Source of the DNA: Candidatus Chlorohelix allophototropha
GTDB taxonomy: Bacteria; Chloroflexota; Chloroflexia; Chloroheliales; Chloroheliaceae
Length of the DNA: 64,000 nt
Direction of reading: 5' to 3'
Assembly (NCBI RefSeq): GCF_030389965.1
Contig: NZ_CP128400.1
Location: 62,001 to 126,000 of the forward strand
Every line of letters starts with the position of its first letter. Position 1 is the stretch's first letter. The notes under the pieces are model-generated. The model saw only the letters and a program-made list of their open reading frames with translations. It made no database searches and had not been told where the DNA came from. Shown here in pieces: positions 34,926 to 43,497 of this stretch. Both the position numbers and the translations under genes were made by a program.

Positions 34926-37185
34926 ATTGGACTCCTTCCACCACATGGGTACGCCGATTAAATATCCAGATAAAACCGATTACAATTGTCATTATCAATA
35001 TATTTATCATGGCGGCGACAGAATAGCCGTTGTTATAACGTATCACAGCCCACCCCGCTAGAGATAAAGTGGTAGTTCCGGTTTGATCGGTATTATTGAA
35101 GAGCATCAGCGGTATATGGAAAGCGTTGAATAACAACACGCCTCGCAACAGTACGCCGGAAAGGATTGTTGGACTGATGAGCGGCCAGATGATTAAACGC
35201 CACATATTCCAGCGTTGTGCGCCATCCACTCTTGCGGCATCCACCACCTCGCTAGACACCGCCCGCAAGGCTACGGTTGAAACCAGTAGCATAAAGGGGA
35301 AGGCAACCCACACTCCCACAATTACCATAACCCAGAATGACTTATTAAAGGATATTCCTTCGGCGGTAAATTCCAGAATTCCGGCAAAAGGAGAAAGCCG
35401 CCAACTTTCCAATTGATTTGCCAGCGGTTTAACGAAACCAGCAAGGTCTATCAAAGGTGTGGAAGCAGATAACCAGCTATTGGAGTTACGCGCCTCCGGA
35501 GGAATTGCCAGCAGATTATTAATCCCTCCGTTATAATCATCAAACAGAGTTGTCCATATTAACGCTCCCACAAATTCGGGTATTGCCCACGGCAGAATAA
35601 AAAGGGTGCGCCAGAACTGACGACCTAATACGCCCTTGCGCTGCAATAACGAAGCCAGCCACAAGCCGAAACCGCTTGCCAGCGTCATAGTCACAACCGT
35701 CCAAAGAATATTAAAACGCAGGACAGCAGCGAATTTGTCCCACATGAATATTCCAAAAAATGCGCCAGTCCCGGTATAAATCAACGGCTTGTTGAGCAAA
35801 TAATCGGGCGGCATGCCCACCAACCCTCGCCCGAATCCAGCTACCAGCGCACCTGCCCCATCCCTGAGATTCTCAATCCTGAAAGTGGTAGTAGCCAGCG
35901 CGGTTTGCAAAAGCAGTGGATATGCCACAATTAAAGTGAGTAGCAAAAGTGAGGGCAAAAGCCAGACTAAGGCAGCCCTCCACGAACGGTTAGATTGTTT
36001 TGGAGTGGTGCGCCATGTGCGCCATCCTCGCCAAAGATTTACGCCCGTATCGGTTAACCAGCGCGAAGCCATCAACGAAACGGGAACAGTTAACGCCAAT
36101 ATATATTGAGGCCATTTGGTGGGCCAGAACAACAAAAAAATCAGGTTAGAAGCGAACCATAGTACAATCAAACGGTTCTGCCAGTTTGTTTTGAACATGC
36201 GCCAGACTGCCAGCAAACCAAAAACTGTAAATAGCCCATCCATGAGTAACGGAAAGGTTTCCGGGTGGTTTTGAGGTAGCCACGGAACGGCAACCAGCAG
36301 CCAAATTACCGGCTGTGTCCAGCCAAACCCTGAAGATTCTACATGAGAGCCGGTGGCGTAATTGGCATGGAAAGTCACTGCCGCTTGTAGTCGCCCTATT
36401 GGGTCGAGCCACAAAGCAGGGTCAGCGAGATAGAACACTGACAGCGCAAGCCCTATCCACAGTAATACCTTTCGCCATGATTTACGATCTCGCCATAGCA
36501 TCCAGATGAGAATGGCGAATCCTGCTGCCGCATAAGGAAACTTGCTGGAAGTGCACAAACCAAAAAAGATGGCAGAAAGCCACCACCATTTATCGCCACT
36601 TCGTTTGGAGCGCAGCAAAAGTAACAAAGTGAGAGCAGCGAAAAGGCAAGGAATCGCTTCCAGCATAACCTGTGAAGTGTACTTTATATGCCACGAGTTT
36701 AAGCCAATCAAAATCCCTGCCAACGGGTTATAAAGCGCTACTACCCCGGCAGTCAATGCGCCAATAGTAGCGCCAAAAGTACGTAGCGGTTTAATCTTCT
36801 GAGCAATACCGGGAGCATCTGGTAACTTATCGCCAACCGGTATCTTAACCAGCTCATTGTAACTATCAGAGCCTTGCGTAAAATAAAGTACCGCACCGTA
36901 TAGGAGCTTGATCATTGGCGGGTGTTCATAGTTAAACCGCTCGTTGACGATACCAGCGATATCTCCGGCAGCAATATAGCGAGCATACAACTGCCCACCG
37001 TATAAGTAATCATCTTCATCGTAATCAGGCGGTAGATAATCTGCGGCTCGTAACCTAACTAGCAACGACACTATAAAGATTGCAGTTGCCAAGCCAACTT
37101 TCAGTCCCAAATATAGCCTAGCACGCGAGGTTGCAACCAATCCTAACGAGGATTTAACCTTCTCAGGGGTTAATATAGTCGCCAT
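34918..37185 (-). CDS. Fusion of PMT-like glycosyltransferase and MalF-like ABC permease
   Basis: 755 residues in one uninterrupted frame. Residues about 25-400 look like a GT-C/GT39 membrane glycosyltransferase: an acidic first-loop motif at 54-60 (DYDEDDY), ERFNYEHPP (82-90), SWHIKYTSQVMLEAIP and many helices. Residues about 405-755 are a MalF-type permease: entry helix with LLPSLLLLTLIVAYPLLLQTAL, and the EAA loop EVVDAARVDGAQRWNMWRLI. AGGAGC precedes ATG 37185. The downstream MalG-like gene overlaps its stop, confirming the permease half is functional context. Such a fusion is not one I know. An assembly or annotation artefact is unlikely, as no stop or frame change separates the halves. 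Confidence 0.82.
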   Translation of the reverse strand: MATILTPEKVKSSLGLVATSRARLYLGLKVGLATAIFIVSLLVRLRAADYLPPDYDEDDYLYGGQLYARYIAAGDIAGIVNERFNYEHPPMIKLLYGAVLYFTQGSDSYNELVKIPVGDKLPDAPGIAQKIKPLRTFGATIGALTAGVVALYNPLAGILIGLNSWHIKYTSQVMLEAIPCLFAALTLLLLLRSKRSGDKWWWLSAIFFGLCTSSKFPYAAAGFAILIWMLWRDRKSWRKVLLWIGLALSVFYLADPALWLDPIGRLQAAVTFHANYATGSHVESSGFGWTQPVIWLLVAVPWLPQNHPETFPLLMDGLFTVFGLLAVWRMFKTNWQNRLIVLWFASNLIFLLFWPTKWPQYILALTVPVSLMASRWLTDTGVNLWRGWRTWRTTPKQSNRSWRAALVWLLPSLLLLTLIVAYPLLLQTALATTTFRIENLRDGAGALVAGFGRGLVGMPPDYLLNKPLIYTGTGAFFGIFMWDKFAAVLRFNILWTVVTMTLASGFGLWLASLLQRKGVLGRQFWRTLFILPWAIPEFVGALIWTTLFDDYNGGINNLLAIPPEARNSNSWLSASTPLIDLAGFVKPLANQLESWRLSPFAGILEFTAEGISFNKSFWVMVIVGVWVAFPFMLLVSTVALRAVSSEVVDAARVDGAQRWNMWRLIIWPLISPTILSGVLLRGVLLFNAFHIPLMLFNNTDQTGTTTLSLAGWAVIRYNNGYSVAAMINILIMTIVIGFIWIFNRRTHVVEGVQYV

Positions 37186-37469
37186 CTTATTGCTCCTGAT
37201 ATTCGGCTTCCTGCACTCAAATCATTAGCAATATTGTATGGCACTTACTACAAAAAAGCATCAACCCAAAGAACTAAATTGAACCGATGATAAGTTTTAC
37301 TGTTGCCAAACCCTAAAATTTTTGCAAGCTCAGTTTTGCACATTATTAATTTAATAGCAGGAGGTAAAGGACAGTCGGTCGAGTATCGCACACTCAAAAC
37401 CGCTTTTATATAATGAACCAGAAGAACTGAACAACTAAAAAGGGTTTGGTAAGGTGTATACTTAAAAAC

Positions 37470-37814
37470 ATGACAACACCTAGAAAAAAGTATTCACCCA
37501 CATTTAAGTCTCAAAGAGTGCAAGAAGTGCTGGAAGGTAATAAAACCGTTACCCAGATAGCTTCTGAATATGGTATTCATCCGAATATGCTCACTAAATG
37601 GAAACAACTGGCTCTAAAAGGTCTGCCACAATCCTTTGATGAGCGTACTCAGAAGCAAATCGCGCTGCTGACCGCACAGTACGAACAAGAAAAAGAACAA
37701 CTTTACGCCGAAATAGGTCGCCTGACTACACCGCTCAGGTGGTTAGGAAAAAAAAGTGAAGCAGGCTTTGCCCAGGTCGGTCAGATTAAGCCTAATCGAA
37801 ACCCAAAAAGCTGA
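37470..37814 (+). CDS. IS3 transposase OrfA (copy 2)
   Basis: A 114-residue HTH subunit identical in plan to copy 1 (ATG 37470). One residue differs: NKTVTQIAS here, NKTLTQIAS in copy 1. Confidence 0.88.
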   Translation: MTTPRKKYSPTFKSQRVQEVLEGNKTVTQIASEYGIHPNMLTKWKQLALKGLPQSFDERTQKQIALLTAQYEQEKEQLYAEIGRLTTPLRWLGKKSEAGFAQVGQIKPNRNPKS

Positions 37815-38625
37815 ACTTTCACTCTCAAAACAAAGTGAGTTGCTAGGAATTAGCCGTTCCAGTTTGTACTACCGCTCAGTAGCACCAACCGAACGAGAAA
37901 TTGAGCTCAAACACCGAATTGATGAGATTTACACCGTTTACCCTTTTTATGGATATCGGCGAATTCATCAACAATTACTGCGGGAAGGCAAGCACCTCAA
38001 CCGCAAAACGGTGCAAAACTATATGCGGGAGATGGGGCTAGAAGCAATCTATCCTGGTCCTAATCTTTCGAAACGAGATCAAAAGCAGCGGGTATATCCC
38101 TATCTCTTAAGGAACCTGGCTATAACCAGACCCGCTCAGGTATTCGGTACCGACATCACATATATCAAGCTCAAACACGGTTGGCTTTATCTGGTGGCTG
38201 TCATCGACTGGTACAGCAGATATGTGGTAAGTTGGGAATTATCTGATACTTTGGAAATCGATTTTGTGCTTAGAACTACCGAGCGAGCGTTGGCGAAGAT
38301 AAAACCCGAGATCTTTAACAGTGACCAAGGTAGTCATTTTACCAGTCCTAAATACACTGCTTTGATATTGGGCGCAGGTGTAAAGTTAAGTATGGATGGA
38401 CGTGGGCGAGCACTAGATAATGTTTTCACCGAAAGGCTCTGGCGTTCCTTAAAATATGAGTGTGTTTATTTAGCACAATTTGAGAACCCCAAAGAAGCAA
38501 AGCTAGGGATTGGTGAGTATTTCGATTTCTACAATAATACTCGACCTCATCAGGCTTTGAAATATCAGACACCGGCTCAGGTTTATTTCAATACCGTGAC
38601 ACCAGTAATTATGTTAAAGAGCTAA
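37756..38625 (+). CDS. IS3 transposase OrfB (copy 2)
   Basis: A 289-residue DDE subunit with the same sequence as copy 1 at the protein level. It starts at GTG 37756 in the +1 frame relative to orfA, after an A8 run. The catalytic residues are in FGTDITYIK, NSDQGSHF and NVFTERLWRS. Appears functional. Confidence 0.9.
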   Translation: MKQALPRSVRLSLIETQKAELSLSKQSELLGISRSSLYYRSVAPTEREIELKHRIDEIYTVYPFYGYRRIHQQLLREGKHLNRKTVQNYMREMGLEAIYPGPNLSKRDQKQRVYPYLLRNLAITRPAQVFGTDITYIKLKHGWLYLVAVIDWYSRYVVSWELSDTLEIDFVLRTTERALAKIKPEIFNSDQGSHFTSPKYTALILGAGVKLSMDGRGRALDNVFTERLWRSLKYECVYLAQFENPKEAKLGIGEYFDFYNNTRPHQALKYQTPAQVYFNTVTPVIMLKS

Positions 38626-38634
38626 AAAGAGTTA

Positions 38635-39783
38635 CTAGCTATTTAACATTATTAGTTCTATAGAAAGGACTGTATCACTCCTTAACCAAGCTTTTATTTT
38701 TGTCTTGACAAACTGGGTCATTTCATTTTGCCCACTTATGTGTCCGTAGATTGTATCTGTGGGTAGGTTTACGCCAAATAAATTAAGGGCATTATCCTGT
38801 TTATTATCTCCATTGGTAGCACGCGACTGTAGAATTTGCATCATCTGGGCAGAAGCCTTTTTACTAACTATATTCCCATCTACTAAATTATGCAGAAATT
38901 GTGCGCAATCTTTTGCCGAAGTGTAATTTTCATTATTAGGGTCTGGGATACCCAACTTACGCTGCAAAAGAGTTTCGCCATAGCCATTATTTTTGGCAAA
39001 TTCATTTACTTTCTTGAATCCGCCTAACTTGTCTATAAGCAGATTAGCTGCCGTATTATCGCTATGCACCAGCATATTATAAAGTATATCTTCGTAGGTG
39101 AATTTAGTACCTACCATCGTGGCTTGGTTCATTATCCCTGTTCCTGATACCTGATCGGATTTCTTCAGAATATAAGTATCTTTGAGGTTTAACCTATCCG
39201 CTTCGTCTTCTTCATACATAGAAGCAGCAATCCACAACTTGATAAGGCTAGCTGACGAAACCCTAACACGCTCATTTACCGTTACAGAACTCCCAGTAGG
39301 CAATAGCACTATGGCATTTGCACCTTTAGGCAAATTGCCAAATACTCGACCGAGGTTATCAATCTCAGCAGGGTCTTGTGTTGTGCTCGGTGTCGGCATA
39401 GTTGTTACAATAGGTCCAGATGCTGCTATGGTTGTGGCAAGCGCAAGTTTGTTAGCCTCAACAGCAGTGGTGGTAACGTTTGGTTTCACCTCAGTGGTAG
39501 TTGCACCAGCATTTAATAAATTGGTAGTTGTCCTAGCTATAAATGATGAGGTAGGATTAGAGCTAAAGTTGTTACCCTGAGTAATCAGAAAAACAACAAC
39601 CACACCTAGCGATATTACAGTTATCGATAGAATTACAAGCAAAATCCCATTGCCTTTTACTTTAGTTTGAGATAACCCAGAAGAGTACGCGACTGTATTA
39701 TGCGCAAATAAAGCTGTTCCGCAATAACTGCAAAAACGATCATTTGGCGGAATTACATTCTGGCATTTTAAGCAGATTGACAT
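38635..39783 (-). CDS. Zinc-ribbon, TM, class A beta-lactamase-like serine hydrolase; C-terminus replaced by IS3
   Basis: 382 residues. Cys4 zinc ribbon (C4, C7, C18, C21), one TM helix (about 47-69), a Thr-rich linker (70-140), then a penicillin-binding/beta-lactamase fold outside the cell. S179-L-I-K182 is the SxxK nucleophile motif and SDN (241-243) the second motif. The third motif is atypical (GHISG in place of KTG). From about residue 353 the sequence (MTQFVKTKIKAWLRS) is encoded by IS3 copy 2, so the last strand and helix of the fold are lost. It begins 1 nt after the FtsK-like gene stops, last of the type VII-like cluster. It probably acted on peptidoglycan or beta-lactams; the present form is likely impaired. 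Confidence 0.85.
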   Translation of the reverse strand: MSICLKCQNVIPPNDRFCSYCGTALFAHNTVAYSSGLSQTKVKGNGILLVILSITVISLGVVVVFLITQGNNFSSNPTSSFIARTTTNLLNAGATTTEVKPNVTTTAVEANKLALATTIAASGPIVTTMPTPSTTQDPAEIDNLGRVFGNLPKGANAIVLLPTGSSVTVNERVRVSSASLIKLWIAASMYEEDEADRLNLKDTYILKKSDQVSGTGIMNQATMVGTKFTYEDILYNMLVHSDNTAANLLIDKLGGFKKVNEFAKNNGYGETLLQRKLGIPDPNNENYTSAKDCAQFLHNLVDGNIVSKKASAQMMQILQSRATNGDNKQDNALNLFGVNLPTDTIYGHISGQNEMTQFVKTKIKAWLRSDTVLSIELIMLNS

Positions 39784-39784
39784 A

Positions 39785-42700
39785 TCAAACCTTCCGATTC
39801 AAATTATCACTTACTTGCTTCAACCAAGCTGCTGCTGGAATGTTGTATGGTCGGAATTTCTCCAATCGTCCGTCTTCTTCATCAAAAAGGTAAGCCCGGT
39901 GCGACCCAAGTTTGCTTGCAACAGGCGAATCCAACAAATTTGATGAATCTTCTGCGCTCATTTGCATTGCTACGCGCATCCCGAACTCACGAAGAACCCG
40001 ACGATCAAGGCTACGGTTCAGATTGTTCCAGTTATCGCACCATACAAGGGTGTGTATTCCAACCTCAGGTCCTTCCTTTAAAATAGTGGTGAAATTCTGG
40101 ATGGGGGAAGACTCCTTCGACTCCTCATTGCCATACCCTCCATAGGAACCAAACCCGCTATCATCTTGCCGAATTTCGTTGGCACGATGTAGCCCGAAAA
40201 CCGCTAGGAATTTATCCGGTCCGGGTGCGCCTTCTACCGCACTCCTACGTTTTACCTCAGCCGCAAGCACTGAAAGCATCCCCTGCAATTGGGAACGTTT
40301 ACCCAGCTTCAACGAGTGGGGTAAAAGTGCTTTCAATTGATCAAATTGATCAGAATAGGGTGAATCTACAGTTCCGAAATTTAGCAGGTAGAAATAATCA
40401 CTTCCAACCGGAGAAAGTTGGGCTGCAAGGCTAACCATGTTGGTCATAAACATGCCCAACGCCAGTTCTTCGTTTTTACTCACTATCAGTAAATTACTGC
40501 CACTCTGTCTTCTGAAATTAGCTGCCACCGAGTCTTTTATCGCAATCGGTTCTCCAAGCCACCCACTTACAGTTCGTCCTTTAGGTGCATAAGCAGTGGC
40601 TGAAAGCAGTTGCTGGAGCTGACGGTTTTTCTCTACTTCAGCAGGTTGATCCCCCTCAAAGACTAGTTGTGCGCCAAGTAGGTTTTCCTTTTTAGCCTTT
40701 TCAAAAATCTGTTCTAGGTACTGAGCCTGTTTCTCAGAGGAAAGGAAAGCTACCTGAAAATTTTTATTTCCTTCTACCCTTCCGTTTTCCGCATTATAAA
40801 TAGCTTCACCTGACCGGGAGAGAAGACGGGCTGCCGGATTATCATCAGCTAGAATGAGGCGGGAATCGGCTTCGCTACACTGTAGAGCGACTCTCACTCC
40901 CATCTGATCAATTGTACTGCGGGGTAAGGTATATGACCCGGTTAGCGTTTGAGTACATAACACCAGATGAATGCCAGCACTACGACCTTGTTTTACCAAT
41001 CGGTCTATTATCTGGGCGGCTCGGGATGAAATCTGATCATCTTCGGTGAAAAATTCCTGGAATTCATCTGCTATAAGCAATATGCGGGGCATAGCCTTTC
41101 CGGTAAGCTTTCTATACTGGGGCAGGTTTTGTACCCCACTGTCTCGGAATGTATCCCCGCGCCACTGCATTTGTGTATCCAAACCCTGCAAAACGCTCAG
41201 CCCAAACTCCCGCTCACTTTGGATTGCAATAACTCTAGCATGGGGTAGTTGGTGCTTCGCGTAAATCTTGAATTCCACACCCTTCTTAAAGTCTATGAGG
41301 TAAAGCTGTACTTCTTCGGGGCTATACTTGAGCGCTACGGAGGTAATCAGGGTATGAAGCAGAGAAGATTTTCCGGAACCTGTACGCCCCACCACCAATG
41401 CATGGTGCGCTGTTCCGCTGCCGCCAAACTCAAGTTGCTGGGATTTTTTGCTATCTGCCGGACCAAGCGCTGCATTAAATATTTCATATTTCTTGTCCTG
41501 CCACCATTCTTGGAAAGGCGGACAGATGTTTTCAAAAGGAACTACCACCTTACTGGCAGTTTGGGCTTTCTCCCCTACAGTTTTGGTTATTTGATCAAAA
41601 AGAGCATTAGAGGGAGGGTTGTCCAATTCCAAAGGAAATTCTTTGAAATCATTATCCTGCATTACAAAGTGTTTGCCGTTCCACTCTATAACAGTGGCGG
41701 ATTGTTCCAAATCGGAAAGAGTAAAACCATGCGGCATAGGCTTTCCGGGGTCCACCACAACCACTGTATATACTCCACAGCGAGGTCCGTTTTGGGCAAT
41801 ACTTACCAGACGGCGGGCGGCTGCTTCGCTGAAGTTGGCAGGAAAATCAAAAACCACCAATAACCGGTATGGCTCTATTACTGAAGCTATAGTATTATAT
41901 TCCTCAATATTTTTATACTGATTGCTCAGATATTTCTGTATCACATTCTCCATATGTTCGGAAAGATCCGCTAGACGTTGCTCAAGATGCTGTGGTTCTG
42001 TCCAAGCTTTTCCGTTAACCAGCTTGGGGTCATAATCTGATAGCCGTATCAGGGGCGCTACATTCTGACCCAACCCCACCGGGTCCAGAAAAGTGAAAAG
42101 CAATTTGCCGGGCTGTGTGCTGGCCAATAAGCGTAGTAAAAGAGACTGGATGGATTGTACCGCTTTAGTCTTTGCAGTGCCTGTGGCTTTGAAAACTAGC
42201 GTGCGGTTTCCCGTGAAAGGTATTAAAGCAGGTGTAGTCAGATTTAATTGCGGCTCCCCAATCCTGAACATACCCAAACTAACAACTTCCGGTATCTTTT
42301 GGGAGGCATTCCAGCTATTCCACACAGAGCTATTCCATGCAGGTGAAAGTACGTTAATTTGGTTACTAAAATCATCAATAGCAGGGCAGGCGCGGGCGAC
42401 ATGCTCCCGAAAAGAGCGCTCGGCTTTATCTAATTCTCGGGTATTTTGTTCTTGCGCGGCTGCTTGTTGGTTTTGATAAGCGGTTTTGGCGCTATTCAAC
42501 CGATATTGATGATCAGTTTTAAAGCCAGCTAATTTATTGTTGTATGTATTCTGGTTCTGGTCCGACATAATCTTGTGCCAATATTTCGCATCAGCCAGGG
42601 CTTGCACAAGCTTGCGGTATTCTAATTTATTAGTACCACTGCTGACGATACCCCAAACTACCAGCAAGATAACTTCAACCACAAAAGCCGCCACTACTAC

Positions 42701-43243
42701 TGGCACATTAAAATCTTGCCTGTACGAATAATAATTCTGAGGAGGGCGTGTAAGAATCCCAATACCAAACGGTAAACCAAAAAAACCTCCAAGTATAAGC
42801 AGCGCAAGGATTGTAGTAAGGCAGGAGTTAGCTTTTTTACCGGCAAACTTTTTGTTAGCAACCTCCTCGGCAATTTGTCTGCATTTTTCTATTTCTCGAT
42901 GGGGATCCGAGTTCGAGCGCGGGTAAGTGTTTTGGGGCTTAATCTTGTTTAGTGCAGGCTGTAGGATAGAAGGGGCGCGATTATACTGCTGCTGCACCAT
43001 ACCCAATAAACCTGCCGCTTGCTGCTCCACCTGTTTTAGAGCTTGTTCGGCATAAGCTTCGTCCTGCTTGAGTTGTTTTTCAGCAGCTTCTTGGGCTTGT
43101 TTATAATTGAGATCGGCATTATCTTTTGCCTGTTTCAAGCGGGTTTGCGCTTGGCTACGCTCATTGTTCAGGCTCGCAACCGGGTTAACATAACCGTTCT
43201 TTAGCAAAGCACGCTGACGAGCAAGCAGAGCAGGTTCCGACAT
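39785..43243 (-). CDS. FtsK/SpoIIIE-type ATPase of a type VII-like secretion system (EccC/EssC-like)
   Basis: 1152 residues, the presumed motor. Residues 1-140 are a Gln/Ala-rich coiled coil; two TM helices follow (about 142-165 and 178-200) and a second coiled coil (235-290). Then come three RecA-like modules. The first (about 320-560) lacks a clear Walker A. The second (about 590-850) has Walker A GRTGSGKSS near residue 619 and Walker B ILLIADEF near 724. The third (about 900-1140) is degenerate (VSKNEELALG). One active ATPase with degenerate partners is reminiscent of EccC/EssC, where substrates bind the terminal module. The start follows GGAGG. WXG100-like genes lie immediately upstream. 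Confidence 0.88.
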   Translation of the reverse strand: MSEPALLARQRALLKNGYVNPVASLNNERSQAQTRLKQAKDNADLNYKQAQEAAEKQLKQDEAYAEQALKQVEQQAAGLLGMVQQQYNRAPSILQPALNKIKPQNTYPRSNSDPHREIEKCRQIAEEVANKKFAGKKANSCLTTILALLILGGFFGLPFGIGILTRPPQNYYSYRQDFNVPVVVAAFVVEVILLVVWGIVSSGTNKLEYRKLVQALADAKYWHKIMSDQNQNTYNNKLAGFKTDHQYRLNSAKTAYQNQQAAAQEQNTRELDKAERSFREHVARACPAIDDFSNQINVLSPAWNSSVWNSWNASQKIPEVVSLGMFRIGEPQLNLTTPALIPFTGNRTLVFKATGTAKTKAVQSIQSLLLRLLASTQPGKLLFTFLDPVGLGQNVAPLIRLSDYDPKLVNGKAWTEPQHLEQRLADLSEHMENVIQKYLSNQYKNIEEYNTIASVIEPYRLLVVFDFPANFSEAAARRLVSIAQNGPRCGVYTVVVVDPGKPMPHGFTLSDLEQSATVIEWNGKHFVMQDNDFKEFPLELDNPPSNALFDQITKTVGEKAQTASKVVVPFENICPPFQEWWQDKKYEIFNAALGPADSKKSQQLEFGGSGTAHHALVVGRTGSGKSSLLHTLITSVALKYSPEEVQLYLIDFKKGVEFKIYAKHQLPHARVIAIQSEREFGLSVLQGLDTQMQWRGDTFRDSGVQNLPQYRKLTGKAMPRILLIADEFQEFFTEDDQISSRAAQIIDRLVKQGRSAGIHLVLCTQTLTGSYTLPRSTIDQMGVRVALQCSEADSRLILADDNPAARLLSRSGEAIYNAENGRVEGNKNFQVAFLSSEKQAQYLEQIFEKAKKENLLGAQLVFEGDQPAEVEKNRQLQQLLSATAYAPKGRTVSGWLGEPIAIKDSVAANFRRQSGSNLLIVSKNEELALGMFMTNMVSLAAQLSPVGSDYFYLLNFGTVDSPYSDQFDQLKALLPHSLKLGKRSQLQGMLSVLAAEVKRRSAVEGAPGPDKFLAVFGLHRANEIRQDDSGFGSYGGYGNEESKESSPIQNFTTILKEGPEVGIHTLVWCDNWNNLNRSLDRRVLREFGMRVAMQMSAEDSSNLLDSPVASKLGSHRAYLFDEEDGRLEKFRPYNIPAAAWLKQVSDNLNRKV

Positions 43244-43266
43244 AGTAGAATCCTCCGTCGTTAAAT

Positions 43267-43482
43267 TTATTTTACGTTGCGTTGAGCTTGATTTATCACT
43301 TGCGCCAAATTTGCCAATTCACGCTGAGCTGCCAGCGACAGAGGTTCCAGAGCAGACCAATAAGCCGTTTCAAAATCTCGCCGAGCTTTGTCGTCCCAAA
43401 CCGTTTTAGTTTGTTCCCAACATTGGGCAAGAATTCTCCAAGAGTTCTCTAGCTCCTCTTTCGTACCTGATAGGCTTGACAT
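43267..43482 (-). CDS. Small WXG100-like helical protein
   Basis: 71 residues, two amphipathic helices around a central turn with Trp29-Asp-Asp (TVWDDKARRDFETAYW) where WXG100 proteins have W-x-G, and a Phe/Tyr pattern following it. Strong AAGGAG ribosome site. It lies 23 bp upstream of the FtsK-like ATPase gene and 15 bp downstream of the coiled-coil/GNAT gene. By position and shape it is a secreted or structural EsxA/B-type partner; shorter than the usual about 100 residues. Confidence 0.75.
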   Translation of the reverse strand: MSSLSGTKEELENSWRILAQCWEQTKTVWDDKARRDFETAYWSALEPLSLAAQRELANLAQVINQAQRNVK

Positions 43483-43497
43483 ATAACGTGTCTCTCC

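Larger units (their letters stand above)
37409..38725 (+). mobile_element. IS3-family insertion sequence, copy 2
   Basis: Same 1317-bp unit and orientation as 11441-12757, displaced by 25968 bp. Three base differences were noticed (37548, 37818 and 38307, corresponding to 11580, 11850 and 12339). It is inserted at the 3' end of the beta-lactamase-like gene, removing its native C-terminus. Confidence 0.92.

Noticed and set aside
11441-38725. Composite transposon bounded by the two IS3 copies
   Set aside because: No target duplication spans the unit and the flanks show separate gene disruptions, so chance or recombination is simpler.
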